Shown: positions 1 to 11,367, numbered from the stretch's first letter. The stretch is 64,000 nt of DNA from Ophiosphaerella korrae (GCA_028456385.1 JALNQF010000164.1:33861-97860), one strand, 5' to 3'. A program made the numbers and translations. The notes: generated by a model not told the origin, from the sequence alone.

Positions 1-184
1 TTTTTATTAAACTACTATAACTTCCTTTAAATCTAATAAGGGAATATATATAGATTACTAGCGTAGTTTAGGCTCTACTAGCTAGATATATTAACTATAC
101 CTTTTTATATAAGGATTACTAAGTAAAATACATTAGGTTACTATTTTGTATATCTACTACCTACTATTATTACTACCTAGTAGC

Positions 185-681
185 TATAATAGGTCGCCTA
201 TCGTTAACTATAGGTACCTATCTTAGGAGGGTTTAGTAGATTACAAAGTAATAGTAAAAGCTTATATTAGGATCTATAATAACTATAAATAATAGAAGAT
301 ATTTTATAACTATCTTGTATTAGCGTTCTATAGTTAAAGGATTAAATTACTAATACTATCCTAATAATACGCATCCTACTAACTATATACTTAGGCTTCT
401 TAGTTAGCTTTATACTTTGTATTTACTAAGATCGCGAATCGCGAATTTATTACGTACTTAGCTTCGTGCTTTATATTTACTAAGATCGCGAATTGTAAAT
501 TTATTATATACTTAGCTTTATACTTTGTATTTACTAAGATTATAAATTATAAATCTATTACGTATCTTTATTGTAGTTAGTCTCCTAGTCTAGTTTGTTT
601 CCCTATTAGTTGTATATGTTGTTATCCTCTATAGTAGAGCTAATTAGCTTAAATTAGTTTTCTCTTATTACAGCTGTAATA
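185..681 (-). mobile_element. Solo LTR of chromovirus family 1 (minus)
   Basis: 497-bp LTR, the same length as both LTRs of element A and clearly homologous in reverse orientation. It is flanked by the 5-bp duplication GTAGC at 180-184 and 682-686, so it is an independent insertion reduced by LTR-LTR recombination. It lies inside the C-terminal codons of the minus-strand Tc1-like transposase. It contains three tandem copies (about 407-567) of a roughly 54-bp unit with the core TTTACTAAGATCGCGAAT. Confidence 0.92.
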
Positions 682-924
682 GTAGCGCTACTTAATAGAT
701 CTAATATATTTAAGGTAGTTATTAATTCTAATTTTATTCTACTCCTCCTTTATATATTATATTAGTTTAGCCTCTATATATAGATACTACTTCTATACTC
801 GATATTTTAGAAGGCGCTAAACGTTCTTAATAGGGTTTAAATCTAGTAAGTTTACTAGCTACTCTACTTTATTAATACCTATTACTATATAGGCTCTAGT
901 AGTCTTCTAAGAGGTATAGATACT

Positions 925-1421
925 TATTATAGCTATAACAAGAGAAAACTAATTTAAGCTAATTAGCCCTACTATAGAAGATAACAATATATACAACCTA
1001 TAAAGAAACAAACTAGACTAGAAGACTAACTACAATAGAGACACGTAATAGATTCGCAATTCGCGATCTTAGTAAATACAAAGTATAAAGCTAAGTATAT
1101 AATAAATTTATAATTCGCGATCTTAGTAAATATAAAGTATAAAGCTAAGTATGTAATAAATTTATAATTTGCGATCTTAGTAAATATAAAGTATAAAGCT
1201 AACTAAGAAGCCTAAGTATATAGTTAGTAGGATGCGTATTATTAGGATAGTATTAGTAATTTAATCCTTTAACTATAGAACGCTAATACAAGATAGTTAC
1301 AAAATATCTTCTATTATTTATAGTTATTATAGATCCTAATATAAGCTTTTATTATTACCTTGTAATTTACTAAACTCTTCTAAGATAAGTACTTATAGTT
1401 AATAATAGGTAACTTATTACA
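925..1421 (+). repeat. 5' LTR of element A
   Basis: 497 bp, starts TATTATAGCTATAACA (RIP form of the 16-bp palindrome) and ends TATTACA. It has three copies of the 54-bp internal unit at about 1048-1200. It is the direct counterpart of 7847-8343. Confidence 0.93.
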
Positions 1422-1424
1422 CTT

Positions 1425-4400
1425 TACTAATCTAGTTATTACAAAAAGTAAAGCGTAAGTAGCGCATAGTCTAGCTAATATAATAGTAGAAAGTTTAACT
1501 AGGAAAGTAGCTAAAGCACTAATAAGTAGCTATAAATTAGATAATATAGTATAGAAGGACATTAAGAATTATATAAACAACTTAATCTCTAAAAAAGAAG
1601 ATATAAAAATAGTAATTAATACCTTAGAAACCTAGAATAAGAAACTCTAAGAATATATAAAATAGAATAAGGCGTAGATTAAAGCTATTATTAAAGGACA
1701 AAACTAAATAGAACTAATTATATAACGCCTAGAGATAAGCGCAATAAAGAAACTACTAAAAATACCTATCCTTAAGAAGTTTAATAAGATAAGAGAGAAA
1801 CTAAGACCTTTTATAGCTTTAGTATAACTCTAGATAGATATACAAGTACTATACTTTAATATAGAAGAAAAGAAGGTAATATATATTAGAATGCACCTTA
1901 AAGAAAATACAATAAGATAGTTTAAACCCTACTAGATAGACTATACAATATATACTCTAATAACCTAAAAGGATAAAATAAGAGCTATTTTTAGAAGTTA
2001 TAAATACTTTACTAGATAAATAAGAGTAGCGTTTAGAGACATAAACGTTACCTAACAAGCTAAAGAATAGCTAGAAAAGCTTATACAAGGTTATAGTATC
2101 CTAGAATACGTATTATAGTTTAAATAACTATCGTAAAATATAGAATAGAATAAGTTAGCATTAATATTATAATTTAAATAAGGACTAAACTTAAAAATCT
2201 AATACAAAATAATTTATATAGAGAAACTAAGGATACTAGAAGCTCTAAAATAATAAGTAATATAGATTAACAATAATCTTTAAGAATAGAGAAAGAACAA
2301 GTATAGAGGTTATACCTAGAACTATAACAAAGGAGACCCTATAGTCCTTAACGCTAATAAGGACAAGAAAAAAAAGAAAAATAAAAACTTTACGTACTTT
2401 AACTATAGTAAACTAGGCTACTATATAAAGAACTACTAATTAAAGTTAAAAAAGGACGTAGTATATTACAAATATAAGAAACTAGAACACTTTGTAAAAG
2501 ACTATAAAAGTAAAGATCTTAGGAAAAATAAAGAAGCTTAGTTAAAAACAACTAAAAAGAAGAAAGAAGTACTATAAGTACAAGCTAAACCTTAAGAGAA
2601 GGTAGTAGGGAGTAAAGAAGTATAATATATAATACTCTACTAGACTTTTTGTTATAATAATAACTACTATATATATCTTTTTAGTAAATAGAGAGTAGTA
2701 TAGTTCCTATAGAAATAGAGATATAGAGTAGCTATAATAAAAGAAAGAAGAATAAAAGCGTAGCTAGAAGAGATAGTATACGTAATAGACTTACTAGTAA
2801 AAGATCTAAAAAGAGAAGCACCCTTAGTACTATTAATCTAGGCTAAAGGACTAGCACTAGATAAAGAGACTACTATAGCTTCTCCTAATAAACTAAGAGG
2901 AAGTAAAAGACAAGTTAGTATAAGAGGTATAGAGTATATATAGCTAGATATATATAGCTACAATAGCTATATAATAATAGATATAAAAGAACAAAATAAA
3001 TAATAGAAGTTTATTTAGAAATACTTACTAGTTATAAGTATAGAAGAAGTATATAAAGACTAGAAAGATTATAATCCTAAAGAAATAAAGTTTATACTAT
3101 TTTAAGAATAAATAAAGTAATATATAGTAGTAGTAAGAAGAATACCTATATAAAGAGAATAGTAATACCTTATAAGAAAAACGCGATAGATAAACAAAGC
3201 CTATATAACAAGAGTACTAGTAATATACTATATCCTAATAATAGATACACCTAGAAAAAGTAAGTACTAAGAAGGGGATAACAAAATAATAGATCTAAAA
3301 CATCTAGTATATTTTAAAGTATTATAGATATTATACCTAGATAAGAATTATATAATATATAGAAACCCTAAAGTAAATAATAATATATAGCCTATACGTA
3401 GAAGAGGCTATAACTATATAAGAGTAATTCTAGTAGAAGATATCTAAGGATAGGAAATAATCCTAGAAGATAGATATATAGTAGTAAGACCTAGATTTAA
3501 ATTATCTAAGAAATACGTCTAAAGAAAACTATAGTATAAATACAAGTATAATAAATATCTAAAACACAAGGAATATAAACTTAAAGTAAAGCTATAGCTC
3601 TAGAAAGATAGATAATTTATAAAATTACCTAAGTAAAAAAAGCTAGAAAGTATAAGAAGCTTATATATTATAAAAATAGGTATATATTAAAGAAAGAAAA
3701 TATAAGTAATAATTAATAGTAGAGCTACAAGAAACTTTATATCTAAGAAATTTATAGAAATACAAGGAATAAAGTATATAACAAAGAAGTACCCTTAATA
3801 ATTAAGTATAATTAAAGGAAAACTATTCTAAGAACCTATTAAGTTTAAGACAGCACCCTTAATATTAAAACTAGAAAGACTAGAAATTAAGAATATAATT
3901 ATAGATATAACGACAATTAATAACGAATAAGATATAATATTAGGAATACTATAGTTACAAATAATAAACCTATATATTAACTAGAAGACAAGAAAGATTA
4001 ACTACTATAGAATAGATATATTAAAAGTAAATATAAGTACTTGCAAAGGAGAATTTCCTAAAGAATATAAGAAATAGGAAAAATAGCTTATAGAGCTAGA
4101 AGATTACCTTCTAAGATACTAACTATAAGACTTAGTAATAGACTTAAAGGAAGATAAAGACGTAAGATAGAGCCTAGTCTATAGAAAAACAAAAGAAGAA
4201 TCTAAGATTAAATAAATATTTATTAAAAACGCAATTAAAAAAGGATAGATATAAGAATCTAAATCCTTAGTAGTATATAGCCTTATATTTATAGACAAGA
4301 AAAGAATAAGTAATAAAATACTCTACGTAGATTTTAGAAAAACTAACGTAATTATAAATAAAAACTAATACCCTTGTAAGGGGTCTAGGGCGAGGAGCTA

Positions 4401-7193
4401 TTAGGGTACGCTTAGCGCTATCGACGAGCTCTACTAGGCTAAGTAACTAGCGCGTGCTAGCTCTGTCGGCTAGTATATTCCCCTGTATACAACTTAGTAT
4501 AACCCTAAGCAAGTTCTAAGCGAGTGCAAAGAACTTTAAGCGATAATAACTAGTATATATATTGTATACTACTATAATAGCTTAACTAGCTATTAGCCCC
4601 TTTTTGTTAAGATTAGCTTAGTAGTATACTATCCTTATAACCCTTTACTATAAATAAACAAAATATAGAATAGGCTATAAAAAGTAAAGATCTTTACAAA
4701 ATTAGATATCTAGAACGCCTACTACTAGATTAGAATTAAGAAAGGAGATAAATAGAAAATAGTATTTAGAATATAGTACAAACTATATAAATACCTAGTT
4801 ATACTATTTAGCTTAATAAACGCACTAGTAGTATTCTAAGAAAAAATTAATATAGTACTAAGAGAGTACTTAGATATATTTATATTTGTATACCTAGATA
4901 ACATCCTTATATTCTTAGAGATAGAGTAAGAACACGTATAACACGTATATAAAGTACTAGAAAAACTAGTAGAAAATAAATTGTTCCTTAAAATAAGAAA
5001 ATACGAGTTCTATACAAAAGAAATAGACTTCCTTAGATTTATTATTAAACTAGGAAAAATTAAGATTAACCTAGAAAAGATTAGGTTAATTAACAAATAG
5101 CTAACACTAAGAAACCTAAAGGAGGTATAATAATTCTATAGATTAGCTAACTTTTATAGAAAATTAATAGTAAGATAGTCTAAAGATATAGAACTAATAA
5201 CAAGACTTATAAAAAAAGACACGCTATTTAAATAGATAAAAGAATATAACAAAGTATTTAATAAGATTAAAAAGAAGTTTATAGAAAATCTAGTTATTAG
5301 AATATATAACCTAGAATTACTAGTAATAGTAAAAATAGATACATCTAATTTAGTCTATAGAATAGTACTAATACAAGAAGATAAAAGAACTAAACAAGAA
5401 TATTTAGTTAAATACTTCTCTAAGAAGATAAAAATAGTAGAACTTAACTACCTAATATATAATAAAGAAATACTAGTAATCTATAAAGTATTTAAGTAAT
5501 AGAGAGTATATTTATAAAGAGTAAAGTATAGAATAAAGGTTTATATAGACTATAAGAATCTTATAAGATTTATAATAAATAAAGAATTATTATAATACTA
5601 TACAAGATAGTAAGAGTTTCTATTAATATTTAATATAGAAATTATATATATAAAAGGAAAGGATAACTAATTTATAAACGCCTTTAGTAGAAGACTAGAC
5701 TTATAAAAAGAAGTAAGCGCTACTAGTATAGTTCTAGTTAAGAACAAAAAAGGATACTTAGTTCTAAATATACCTAAAATAGCTACAACACTTAAAAGAA
5801 AGAGTAGTAGACTTAATAAATAGATTTAAGAAGTAACGTAGAAAGTATCTAAAGAAATAAAAAACTAAAGATATAAGAAGGATTTACAAAAGCCTATAGA
5901 AGAATATATATTCTAAAGAAGATTTAAAAAGAATTTATATAACAATTCTATAAATTACTAGTATATAAATACTAAGGTATTAATAAAATACTAGATAGAC
6001 TCTTAAGAGATTACTATATCTTAAAAGTAAGATAACTAGTAATAAAAGTACTACAAGAATATATAGAATACTATAGAAATAAATACAATAGACACGTACT
6101 ATATAGGATACTATAACTAGTTAAGATACTAGAATAACTATAGAGAGTTATTACAATAGATTTTATTACAAAACTACTAAAGTCTAAAGACCTAATATTA
6201 AGAGTTAAGTATAATAGAATCTTAATAATAGTAGATAAGCTTATAAAGTACTTATACTTCTATCTATATAAAGAAAAAAGTAGGATAGAGGTTACTATAT
6301 ATTAGATCCTAGGAACTATAATTAGTTAATATAGACTACTAGACAAGATTATTATAAATAGAGATATACAATTTATATTAAAACTATAGGGAATAATAAC
6401 AGCGTAATTAAGAATTAAATATATAATATCTATAGTATACTACCTATAGATAGATAAATAATTAGAACGTATAAATTAAATAGTAGAACAATACTTAAGA
6501 TACTACTTTAACTATAACTAGAACAATTAGGTATAACTACTACCTATAGCACAATTAGTATATAATAGCGTAAAAAATATAGTAATAGGAGTATTACCCT
6601 TCTTTACAAACTATAGATTCGACCCTAATATATATAAAATACTAAGATTAGAAGTATTTTAGTCTCTAAGAGGAGAAAACTTTGCTAATAGACTTAAAAA
6701 CATATATAATTAACTAAGATAGGATATAGAATTCCTATATAATTAGATAGTAAAATACTATAACAAGAAATATAAAGAGAGACCCTAATTTAGAGAAGGA
6801 GAAAAAGTATAGTTAATATAAAAGAATATTAAGAGTAAGAGACTAAGCTTAAAACTAGACTACGTTAAGATAAGACTATATAAGATTAAAAAGAAAGTTA
6901 TACTAGTTATATTTAAACTAAAGCTACTAAATAAGATAAGGATACACCTAACTTTTTATATAGCCTTACTAGAATAAGTACTATAAAAAGTAGAACTACT
7001 AGTATATAAAGTAGATATATATAGAGAATAAGAAGAATAAGAAGTTATAAAAATTCTATAGTACTAATTCTATAATAGAAGAAACTACTATCTAGTAAAA
7101 TAGATAGGTATAGACAAGAAAAGACAACTATAAGAAAAAATATAGGAACTAAAAGATAATCTTAATTACCCTAAGAAACTAGAGGACTACTAA
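1425..7193 (+). pseudogene. Gag-Pol polyprotein of element A (chromovirus), dead
   Basis: One continuous frame, apart from RIP stops and the 4376-4640 insertion, from just inside the LTR to the chromodomain; about 1,830 codons. Visible in order: a helical Gag; two CCHC zinc knuckles at about 2395-2512, the first with Cys to Tyr changes (YFNYS..G), the second with GH/EHF context kept; protease with INSRATRNFIS at about 3712 (Asp of DSGA changed to Asn); RT with FTKLDI near 4695 and YLDNILIF at 4891 (from YLDD); RNase H around 5330; integrase with a zinc-binding N-end at about 5960-6095 and ITIDFITKL at about 6150; chromodomain at about 7059-7180 (FYNRRNYYLVK...). No Met is recognisable because ATG becomes ATA under RIP. 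In life it would package, copy and integrate the element, with the chromodomain steering insertion to H3K9-methylated chromatin. Confidence 0.9.
4376..4640. mobile_element. 265-bp insertion in the RT region of element A
   Basis: Compared with element B, extra sequence sits between two copies of CCCTT (4371-4375 and 4641-4645). This fits a small transposon with a 5-bp target duplication. It begins GTAAGGGGTCTAGGGCG and ends ACTATCCTTATAA. Only a very short, imperfect inverted match (TAAGG) is visible at the ends, and there is no coding potential. It is less CpA/TpG-depleted than its surroundings. It could be a MITE, a SINE or a solo LTR of a tiny element; I cannot decide. Confidence 0.7.
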
Positions 7194-7684
7194 AGTTAAA
7201 ACCTTCTAGACTACCTTATAGCAAACTAAGAAAATTAGCATTACTAGCGCTAAATAGAGAGGCGTTAGGAACGTCTAATATAATAGGAGCTAGAATAGCC
7301 TAAACTATATCCTTAAGGTCTATCTTAGCCTCTAAGGCACGAGACTATTTAGATAATTTAGCGTTATTATAAGCCTTTATCTTACAAAGACGCTTAATAT
7401 AAGAATAAAGATCTACTAGCTTATAAAGAGTTAGCTTACGCTTAGCTTTAGCCTCTATAAGCTATAATAATAGTATCTCTTAAGCCTAGTTAATAGCTCG
7501 CCCTATATAACTTAGTAGGAAGAGACTATATAGAAATTAAACACTTACACTCTATAAGAGAAACACTAGATAGTATATATTTATATTAAATATTAGCTAG
7601 GATACACTTACTATAGTATTTACTATCCTTTAAAGATATAAGATAAGTAAGCTTTAATTAAGTATAATAGGCGCAAGAAAATAT
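7171..7684 (-). pseudogene. Antisense accessory ORF of element A (Cys-rich, helical)
   Basis: Runs opposite to Gag-Pol, from an ATA (former ATG) at 7684-7682 to a TAG at 7173-7171, overlapping the end of the chromodomain coding tail to tail. The start reads (M)FSCAYYT, where Tyr marks former Cys, giving C-x2-C. Further on are KYYSKCI (former C-x2-C) and SLIECKCLI. The distal half is Lys/Leu/Ala-rich with few RIP stops. Every related element here has the same ORF. I do not recognise a characterised protein; it resembles the small Cys-rich, coiled-coil hypothetical proteins common in fungal genomes. Confidence 0.6.
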
Positions 7685-7846
7685 TTTAACCTTGTTACGA
7701 GTAACACAAGCAATAAAAAGAAGTTTATTATAGTTAGAATATAAAGATATAGAGAATAATAAAGAGTTAGAAATAAATAAGGAAACTAGACTAATAACTT
7801 TAGGCCTAGGATAGAGAAACAAGAACTTATCTAAAGAGAGGAATAG

Positions 7847-8343
7847 TATTATAGCTATAACAAGAGAAAACTAATTTAAGCTAATTAGCCTTACTATAGA
7901 GGATAACAATATATACAACTTATAAAGAAACAAACTAAACTTAGAGACTAACTATAATAAAGATACGTAATAGATTTATAATTTGTAATCTTAGTAAATA
8001 TAAAGTATAAAGCTAAGTACGTAATAAATTTGTAATTCGCGATCTTAGTAAATATAAAGTATAAAGCTAAGTATATAATAAATTTATAATTTGCGATCTT
8101 AGTAAACATAAAGTATAAAGCTAACTAAGAAGCCGAAGTATATAGTTAGTAGGATGCGTATTATTAGGATAGTATTAGTAATTTAATCCTTTAACTATAG
8201 AACGCTAATATAAGATAGTTACAAAATATCTTCTATTATTTATAGTTATTATAGATCCTAATATAAGCTTTTGTTATTACCTTGTAATCTACTAAACCTC
8301 CCTAAGATAGGTACCTATAGTTAACGATAGGCGACCTATTATA
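7847..8343 (+). repeat. 3' LTR of element A
   Basis: 497 bp, matching 925-1421 throughout, including three copies of the ~54-bp unit. It is followed by the ATACT target duplication. Differences from the 5' LTR are mainly C/T and G/A transitions, as expected if RIP hit the two copies independently. Confidence 0.93.
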
Positions 8344-8390
8344 ATACTACTATTATCTTTAATATAGATTAGTCGCCTACCTTTATTCTA

Positions 8391-8460
8391 GTGCTTGTAC
8401 TAGTACTAATACTTGCGCTAGTACTAATACTCGCGCTAGTACTAGTACTTGTACTTACTT
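8391..8460 (-). repeat. 18-bp tandem repeat inside the Tc1-like transposase gene
   Basis: Three to four copies of an 18-bp unit (CTAGTACTAATACTTGCG and variants). Read on the minus strand in the transposase frame they encode repeated Tyr/Gln/Arg hexapeptides (for example Y-Q-Y-Q-R-E with Gln codons now stops). They form an unusual basic/aromatic linker directly before the second catalytic Asp. Confidence 0.7.
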
Positions 8461-9295
8461 TTAGCTTTAGTCCTTAGAAACTCCTATATATATAGTAGAA
8501 TCTAGCGTATATATACGTTAGAATTAATAGTACCTTTAGCTAATAGCTAGTCCTTCTTAAAGTAGATTAAAGGGCCTTTTTGTCGCCTTAATATTATTAC
8601 CTATACTTAGCCTAAAGAGTAGCTATAGAATTTAGGTATACAATACTTAGGTAGGTACTTTTCCTCTACTCTTCTTGTTACCTAGACCTTACCCTAGCTA
8701 AGTACAATAGATATCTTGTTACCTTAGCTATAACTATCTTATTACTTGTTGCTCTAGAATACGTAATCCTAGGCCTATATTAGGTAGTAATATATTTATA
8801 TAGGCGTAAGAAAAGGCTTCTCTATAGCCTTTTAGTAGTAATAGAGCTTTTTTTTAAAGGCTTTAATTAACGTATAGTAATAGACCTTAATACTAAGCTT
8901 GTTAGTAATTTCTTCGCAAGTCTTATAGTATTACTTAGTATTCTAGGTAGTATAGCGTACAAGTAGCTTTTAAAGAGGTATATTAAGTATTAGTAGCTAA
9001 CTATAAGGCTTTGTAGGCGTTAGCTAAGTCTTTAAGTAGTAAGAAATAGTAGACTAAGGAATACTAAGCTTCTCTATAACTTGTTCTTAGGATAAGCCCT
9101 TTTCTCTAAGGGTCTATATCTATACGCGTTGCTTATAGCTAAGCTAGCGTTATAGCGTTTTTAGTATCTTAAAGAAAAGGTATAAATTTAGTATATTTAG
9201 TTACTAGTAAAATTATATATAAAATAGTATTATAGATTCTTAAGCCTTCTATATATAGACCTACTCTTACTAAACGCGCTAGTAATCTATATATA

Positions 9296-9354
9296 TAAGT
9301 CCTCTATAAGTAAGACTAGTTTTTATAGGTCTCTAGCGTAGAAGCTATAGAAGC
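9296..9354 (+). repeat. Left TIR of Tc1-like element 2 (RIP-mutated)
   Basis: 59 bp, an inverted counterpart of 10542-10600. All differences seen are transitions in the RIP direction. Confidence 0.9.
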
Positions 9355-9443
9355 TTATTAAGCCTTTTACGTAAGCTATAATTTTCTATATAAATATAAG
9401 CTTTTTTAGAACGTAGGATATCTTAGTATAACTTATTAGTAAA

Positions 9444-10478
9444 ATACCTAAAATACTTTACTATTACTTTACCTAAGATAAACGAGTTCGAATCTACACG
9501 CTCTACTATTAAGCTAGCTAAGAGCCTAAACAAATCTCTTAAGAGCTTAAGATCCCTATTACTACTATATAGAGCTATATTAGGGGCACTATTTTGCTAG
9601 ATTAGCCTTATAGACGTAAGCCTTTAATTAATACGCCTATAAGACGCCGCCTAATATTTTACGCTACTACTAATTGTAAGCAAAGGCTTAAGCCCTATAC
9701 TAAGGTTATAGCTAAACTTAGTATCTACGTAGATCTAAGAACTATCGCAAAAGCCTTCTATAAAGAGCGCTACTACTAACGCGTTACTACTAAAAAACCT
9801 TAGCTTAATGCTAAGTATATATAAAAATAGTTATTATTTAGTAACCTTATAGTTTCTTAAGGGGATAAGGACTAGGCGCGTATAATATAGAGTAATAAGG
9901 CTACATTTAGGTTAGGGTATAAGAAGTTCTACGTTACTTAGCGCCCTAAGAAAAAGTTCTTACCTAACTACTGTGTCCCTAAGTTTAAAGACTTTGTTAG
10001 CTTATTTATATAGGCCTGTATTAGTAGAGATAGTAGTAAGGGTCTCCTCTTAATCTAAGAGAGAGAAATATTAGGTAGCTAGAACTCTAGCTTATACTGC
10101 TAAAATGTGTAGCCTTATATTAAGAGCTTTAGGCGCGAGTACGAGATATTTCGAGTAGGTATTAGTAACTTAGTATTTATGCAGGACAGCTCGAGCGTAC
10201 ATATAGCTAAAAATACTATAAGATTCCTAGAGGAGAAGGCTATATACCTGCTCTAGTGGCCCCCTAACTTACCTAATCTAAATCCTATTAAGAATCTATA
10301 GCGATTGCTTAAGAGTAGAGTGCGCAAAAGATACCCTAAGACTAAGGAGGAGCTTAGGAGGTATATTAGGGAGGAGTGGGCGCGTATTACGCCTTAGGAA
10401 ATCAGGCGATATACAGGAAATATGAACGAGCGTTGTAGGGCAGTGATTGCGGCAAGCGGAGGTCATACGCCGTATTGA
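9444..10478 (+). pseudogene. Tc1-like transposase (DD34E), 5' part RIP-mutated, 3' end intact
   Basis: About 345 codons in one frame, starting at an ATA (former ATG) at 9444 or 9453 and ending at TGA 10476-10478. In order: helix-turn-helix start (YYFTQDKRVRI-like with Gln as stop), a second HTH near 9700 (AKLSIYVDLRTIAKAF), RIIWSNKATF at about 9890 (first catalytic DE changed to NK), KFLPNYCVPKF, LVFMQDSSSVHIA with the second Asp kept at about 10183, WPPNLPNLNPIKNL at about 10258 (Glu to Lys), and the classic ending RCRAVIAASGGHTPY. 34 residues separate Asp and Glu/Lys. The last ~100 bp are free of RIP. Cut-and-paste transposase by family; inactive here. Confidence 0.92.
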
Positions 10479-10541
10479 GAGACATTTTTGGCGTCTTGTT
10501 TTGTATAGAAAATAGAGTACAATACATGACTACTTCTATGC

Positions 10542-10600
10542 GCTTCTATGGCCTCTGCGCCAGAGACCCACAAAAACCGGTCCCACTTGCAGAGGACTTG
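10542..10600 (-). repeat. Right TIR of Tc1-like element 2 (unmutated)
   Basis: 59 bp, the intact version of the left TIR. It gives the true ancestral end sequence of this family. Confidence 0.92.
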
Positions 10601-10602
10601 TA

Positions 10603-11335
10603 GGCAGATGTGGCTGATCTGCATGACACACTGTTGAAACGCCATCCAAGCCATCGGTTAGTTCTATCCACAACGGTTCGTTAATAGACGCCCCGATTTG
10701 TTTTGCAGAGCCATAACTCATGCTAGCATTTAGAATTGCCCAATAGGATTCTGACCTACAAACGCGGTCCCCAGGACCGTCAATGAGGCGTTTCGCTCTC
10801 GATACACCCTCTTGGGAAGATTCCCTTCTACCCATTACTGGCATTATGCAGCGTGGCGTTCTTTACACGGATATTTCCGCGGATGCGACATTTCTCATTA
10901 GAACGATCTCTTAGGGGCAGAGGTTGACCAATGAGCCTTCCAAAACCCGGCGCCAGGTGACCGTTCCCCGCATGGCGCAAGAGCGCTCAATCTATAGCGC
11001 ACATGCATGCATTGTGGCAAATGTCTCCCCCCTAGTGGCGGAGTGCCAATGCTTCCGATTCGACTAAAATGTTGTGTGGCATCTGGGGGATTTTTGGCGG
11101 CTTTTACGATACAGGGCTTCTATGGATAGCGTCGGAGGGAACGCATCATAGTAATCGCGAATGCCCGTTCTCGGTGTGAGTAGCAAGCAGTGCCACATCA
11201 GCCATCAACTAATGTATTTCTCGCGCCAGCTCAGGACCATGATTCAACTGTTTGCAGGGCCCAGTATATGATCCCGTAAATGAGGCTTGATTCGCGCCGA
11301 AAGCGTGTTAGCGTTAGGGTTGATTAACGTGGTTT
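10603..11335. other. Normal-composition island, no recognisable gene
   Basis: About 730 bp with ordinary CpA/TpG content and roughly balanced GC, in sharp contrast to everything around it. A minus-strand open stretch reaches from 10844 to the Tc1 insertion at 10602 (about 80 codons, starting MPVMGRRESSQEGVSRAKRL) and is then read into the transposon end. It could be the remnant of a gene cut by the transposon, but I recognise no family and would not call it a gene. It contains a single TTAGGG, which is not a telomeric array. Single-copy DNA that escaped RIP is the simplest reading. Confidence 0.6.
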
Positions 11336-11367
11336 ACAAGCGAGTTGCGCGTACAAGCGAGTTGCGC
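11336..11367 (+). repeat. Tandem 15-bp motif in front of the pogo-like gene
   Basis: ACAAGCGAGTTGCGC occurs at 11336-11350 and 11353-11367 (17-bp spacing), 41 bp upstream of the transposase ATG. It may belong to the terminal inverted repeat, or be a transposase-binding subterminal repeat, of the Fot1/pogo-like element. The other end of that element is not seen. Confidence 0.6.

Larger units (their letters stand above)
925..8343 (+). mobile_element. Chromovirus A, complete Ty3/Gypsy element
   Basis: Complete LTR retrotransposon of 7419 bp with two 497-bp LTRs and the target duplication ATACT at 920-924 and 8344-8348. It interrupts the Tc1-like transposase just at its second catalytic Asp. The LTR ends correspond to TGTTACAGCTGTAACA ... 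TGTTACA after allowing for RIP. The inside holds one Gag-Pol reading frame (plus) and a convergent accessory ORF (minus). A 265-bp foreign insertion lies in the RT region at 4376-4640. Confidence 0.95.
138..9167 (-). pseudogene. Tc1-like transposase relic (DD34E type), three pieces
   Basis: Coding pieces on the minus strand: 9167-8344 (N-terminal and middle), 924-682, and 184-138 (C-terminus), together about 365 codons. The start is an ATA (RIP of ATG) at 9167-9165. Visible in order: a helix-turn-helix region, a KPFLTP motif, the first catalytic block changed from (S)DE to NK, a KYLPKYCIPKF block, a repeat-rich linker, DNSIYTS around the second Asp, LDLNPIKNV for the third acidic block (Glu to Lys), and the typical Tc1 ending (RY-VVI-VGSRYTK, stop at 140-138). 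About 34 residues separate the second Asp and the Glu/Lys. All stops are TAA/TAG at Gln/Trp positions, so the gene is dead. The family call is firm; the exact subfamily is not. Confidence 0.85.
45..9297 (-). mobile_element. Tc1-like DNA transposon no. 1 (RIP-decayed, interrupted)
   Basis: Footprint of a Tc1/mariner-type element on the minus strand. Its ends are an inverted repeat: 45-70 (TATATATAGATTACTAGCG followed by TAGTTTA) matches the reverse complement of 9271-9297 (GCGCGTTTA side) with one small indel. Between them lie the transposase relic and two later insertions, a solo LTR at 185-681 and chromovirus A at 925-8343. Without these the element would be about 1.3 kb, normal for the superfamily. 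The right end touches the second Tc1-like element at 9296. TA target sites cannot be told apart from the TATATA ends. Confidence 0.75.
9296..10600 (+). mobile_element. Tc1-like DNA transposon no. 2, structurally complete
   Basis: 1305 bp with 59-bp terminal inverted repeats (9296-9354 and 10542-10600) and TA on both sides (9294-9295 and 10601-10602). The right repeat is intact (CAAGTCCTCTGCAAGTGGGA...). The left repeat is the same sequence with only C-to-T and G-to-A changes (TAAGTCCTCTATAAGTAAGA...). RIP damage therefore fades from left to right inside a single transposon. It encodes one transposase. Confidence 0.92.

Noticed and set aside
10463..10654. 63-codon minus-strand ORF
   Set aside because: It lies across the antisense of the Tc1-like transposase C-terminus and its right TIR; it is a shadow.
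10536..10844. 102-codon minus-strand ORF (MPVMGRRESSQ...)
   Set aside because: The last third is the transposon TIR. The remaining ~80 codons are open only because the island is not AT-rich; no family recognised and no supporting signals. It might be a broken host exon.
11310..11318. TTAGGG, possible telomeric repeat
   Set aside because: A single copy only; no array anywhere in the window.
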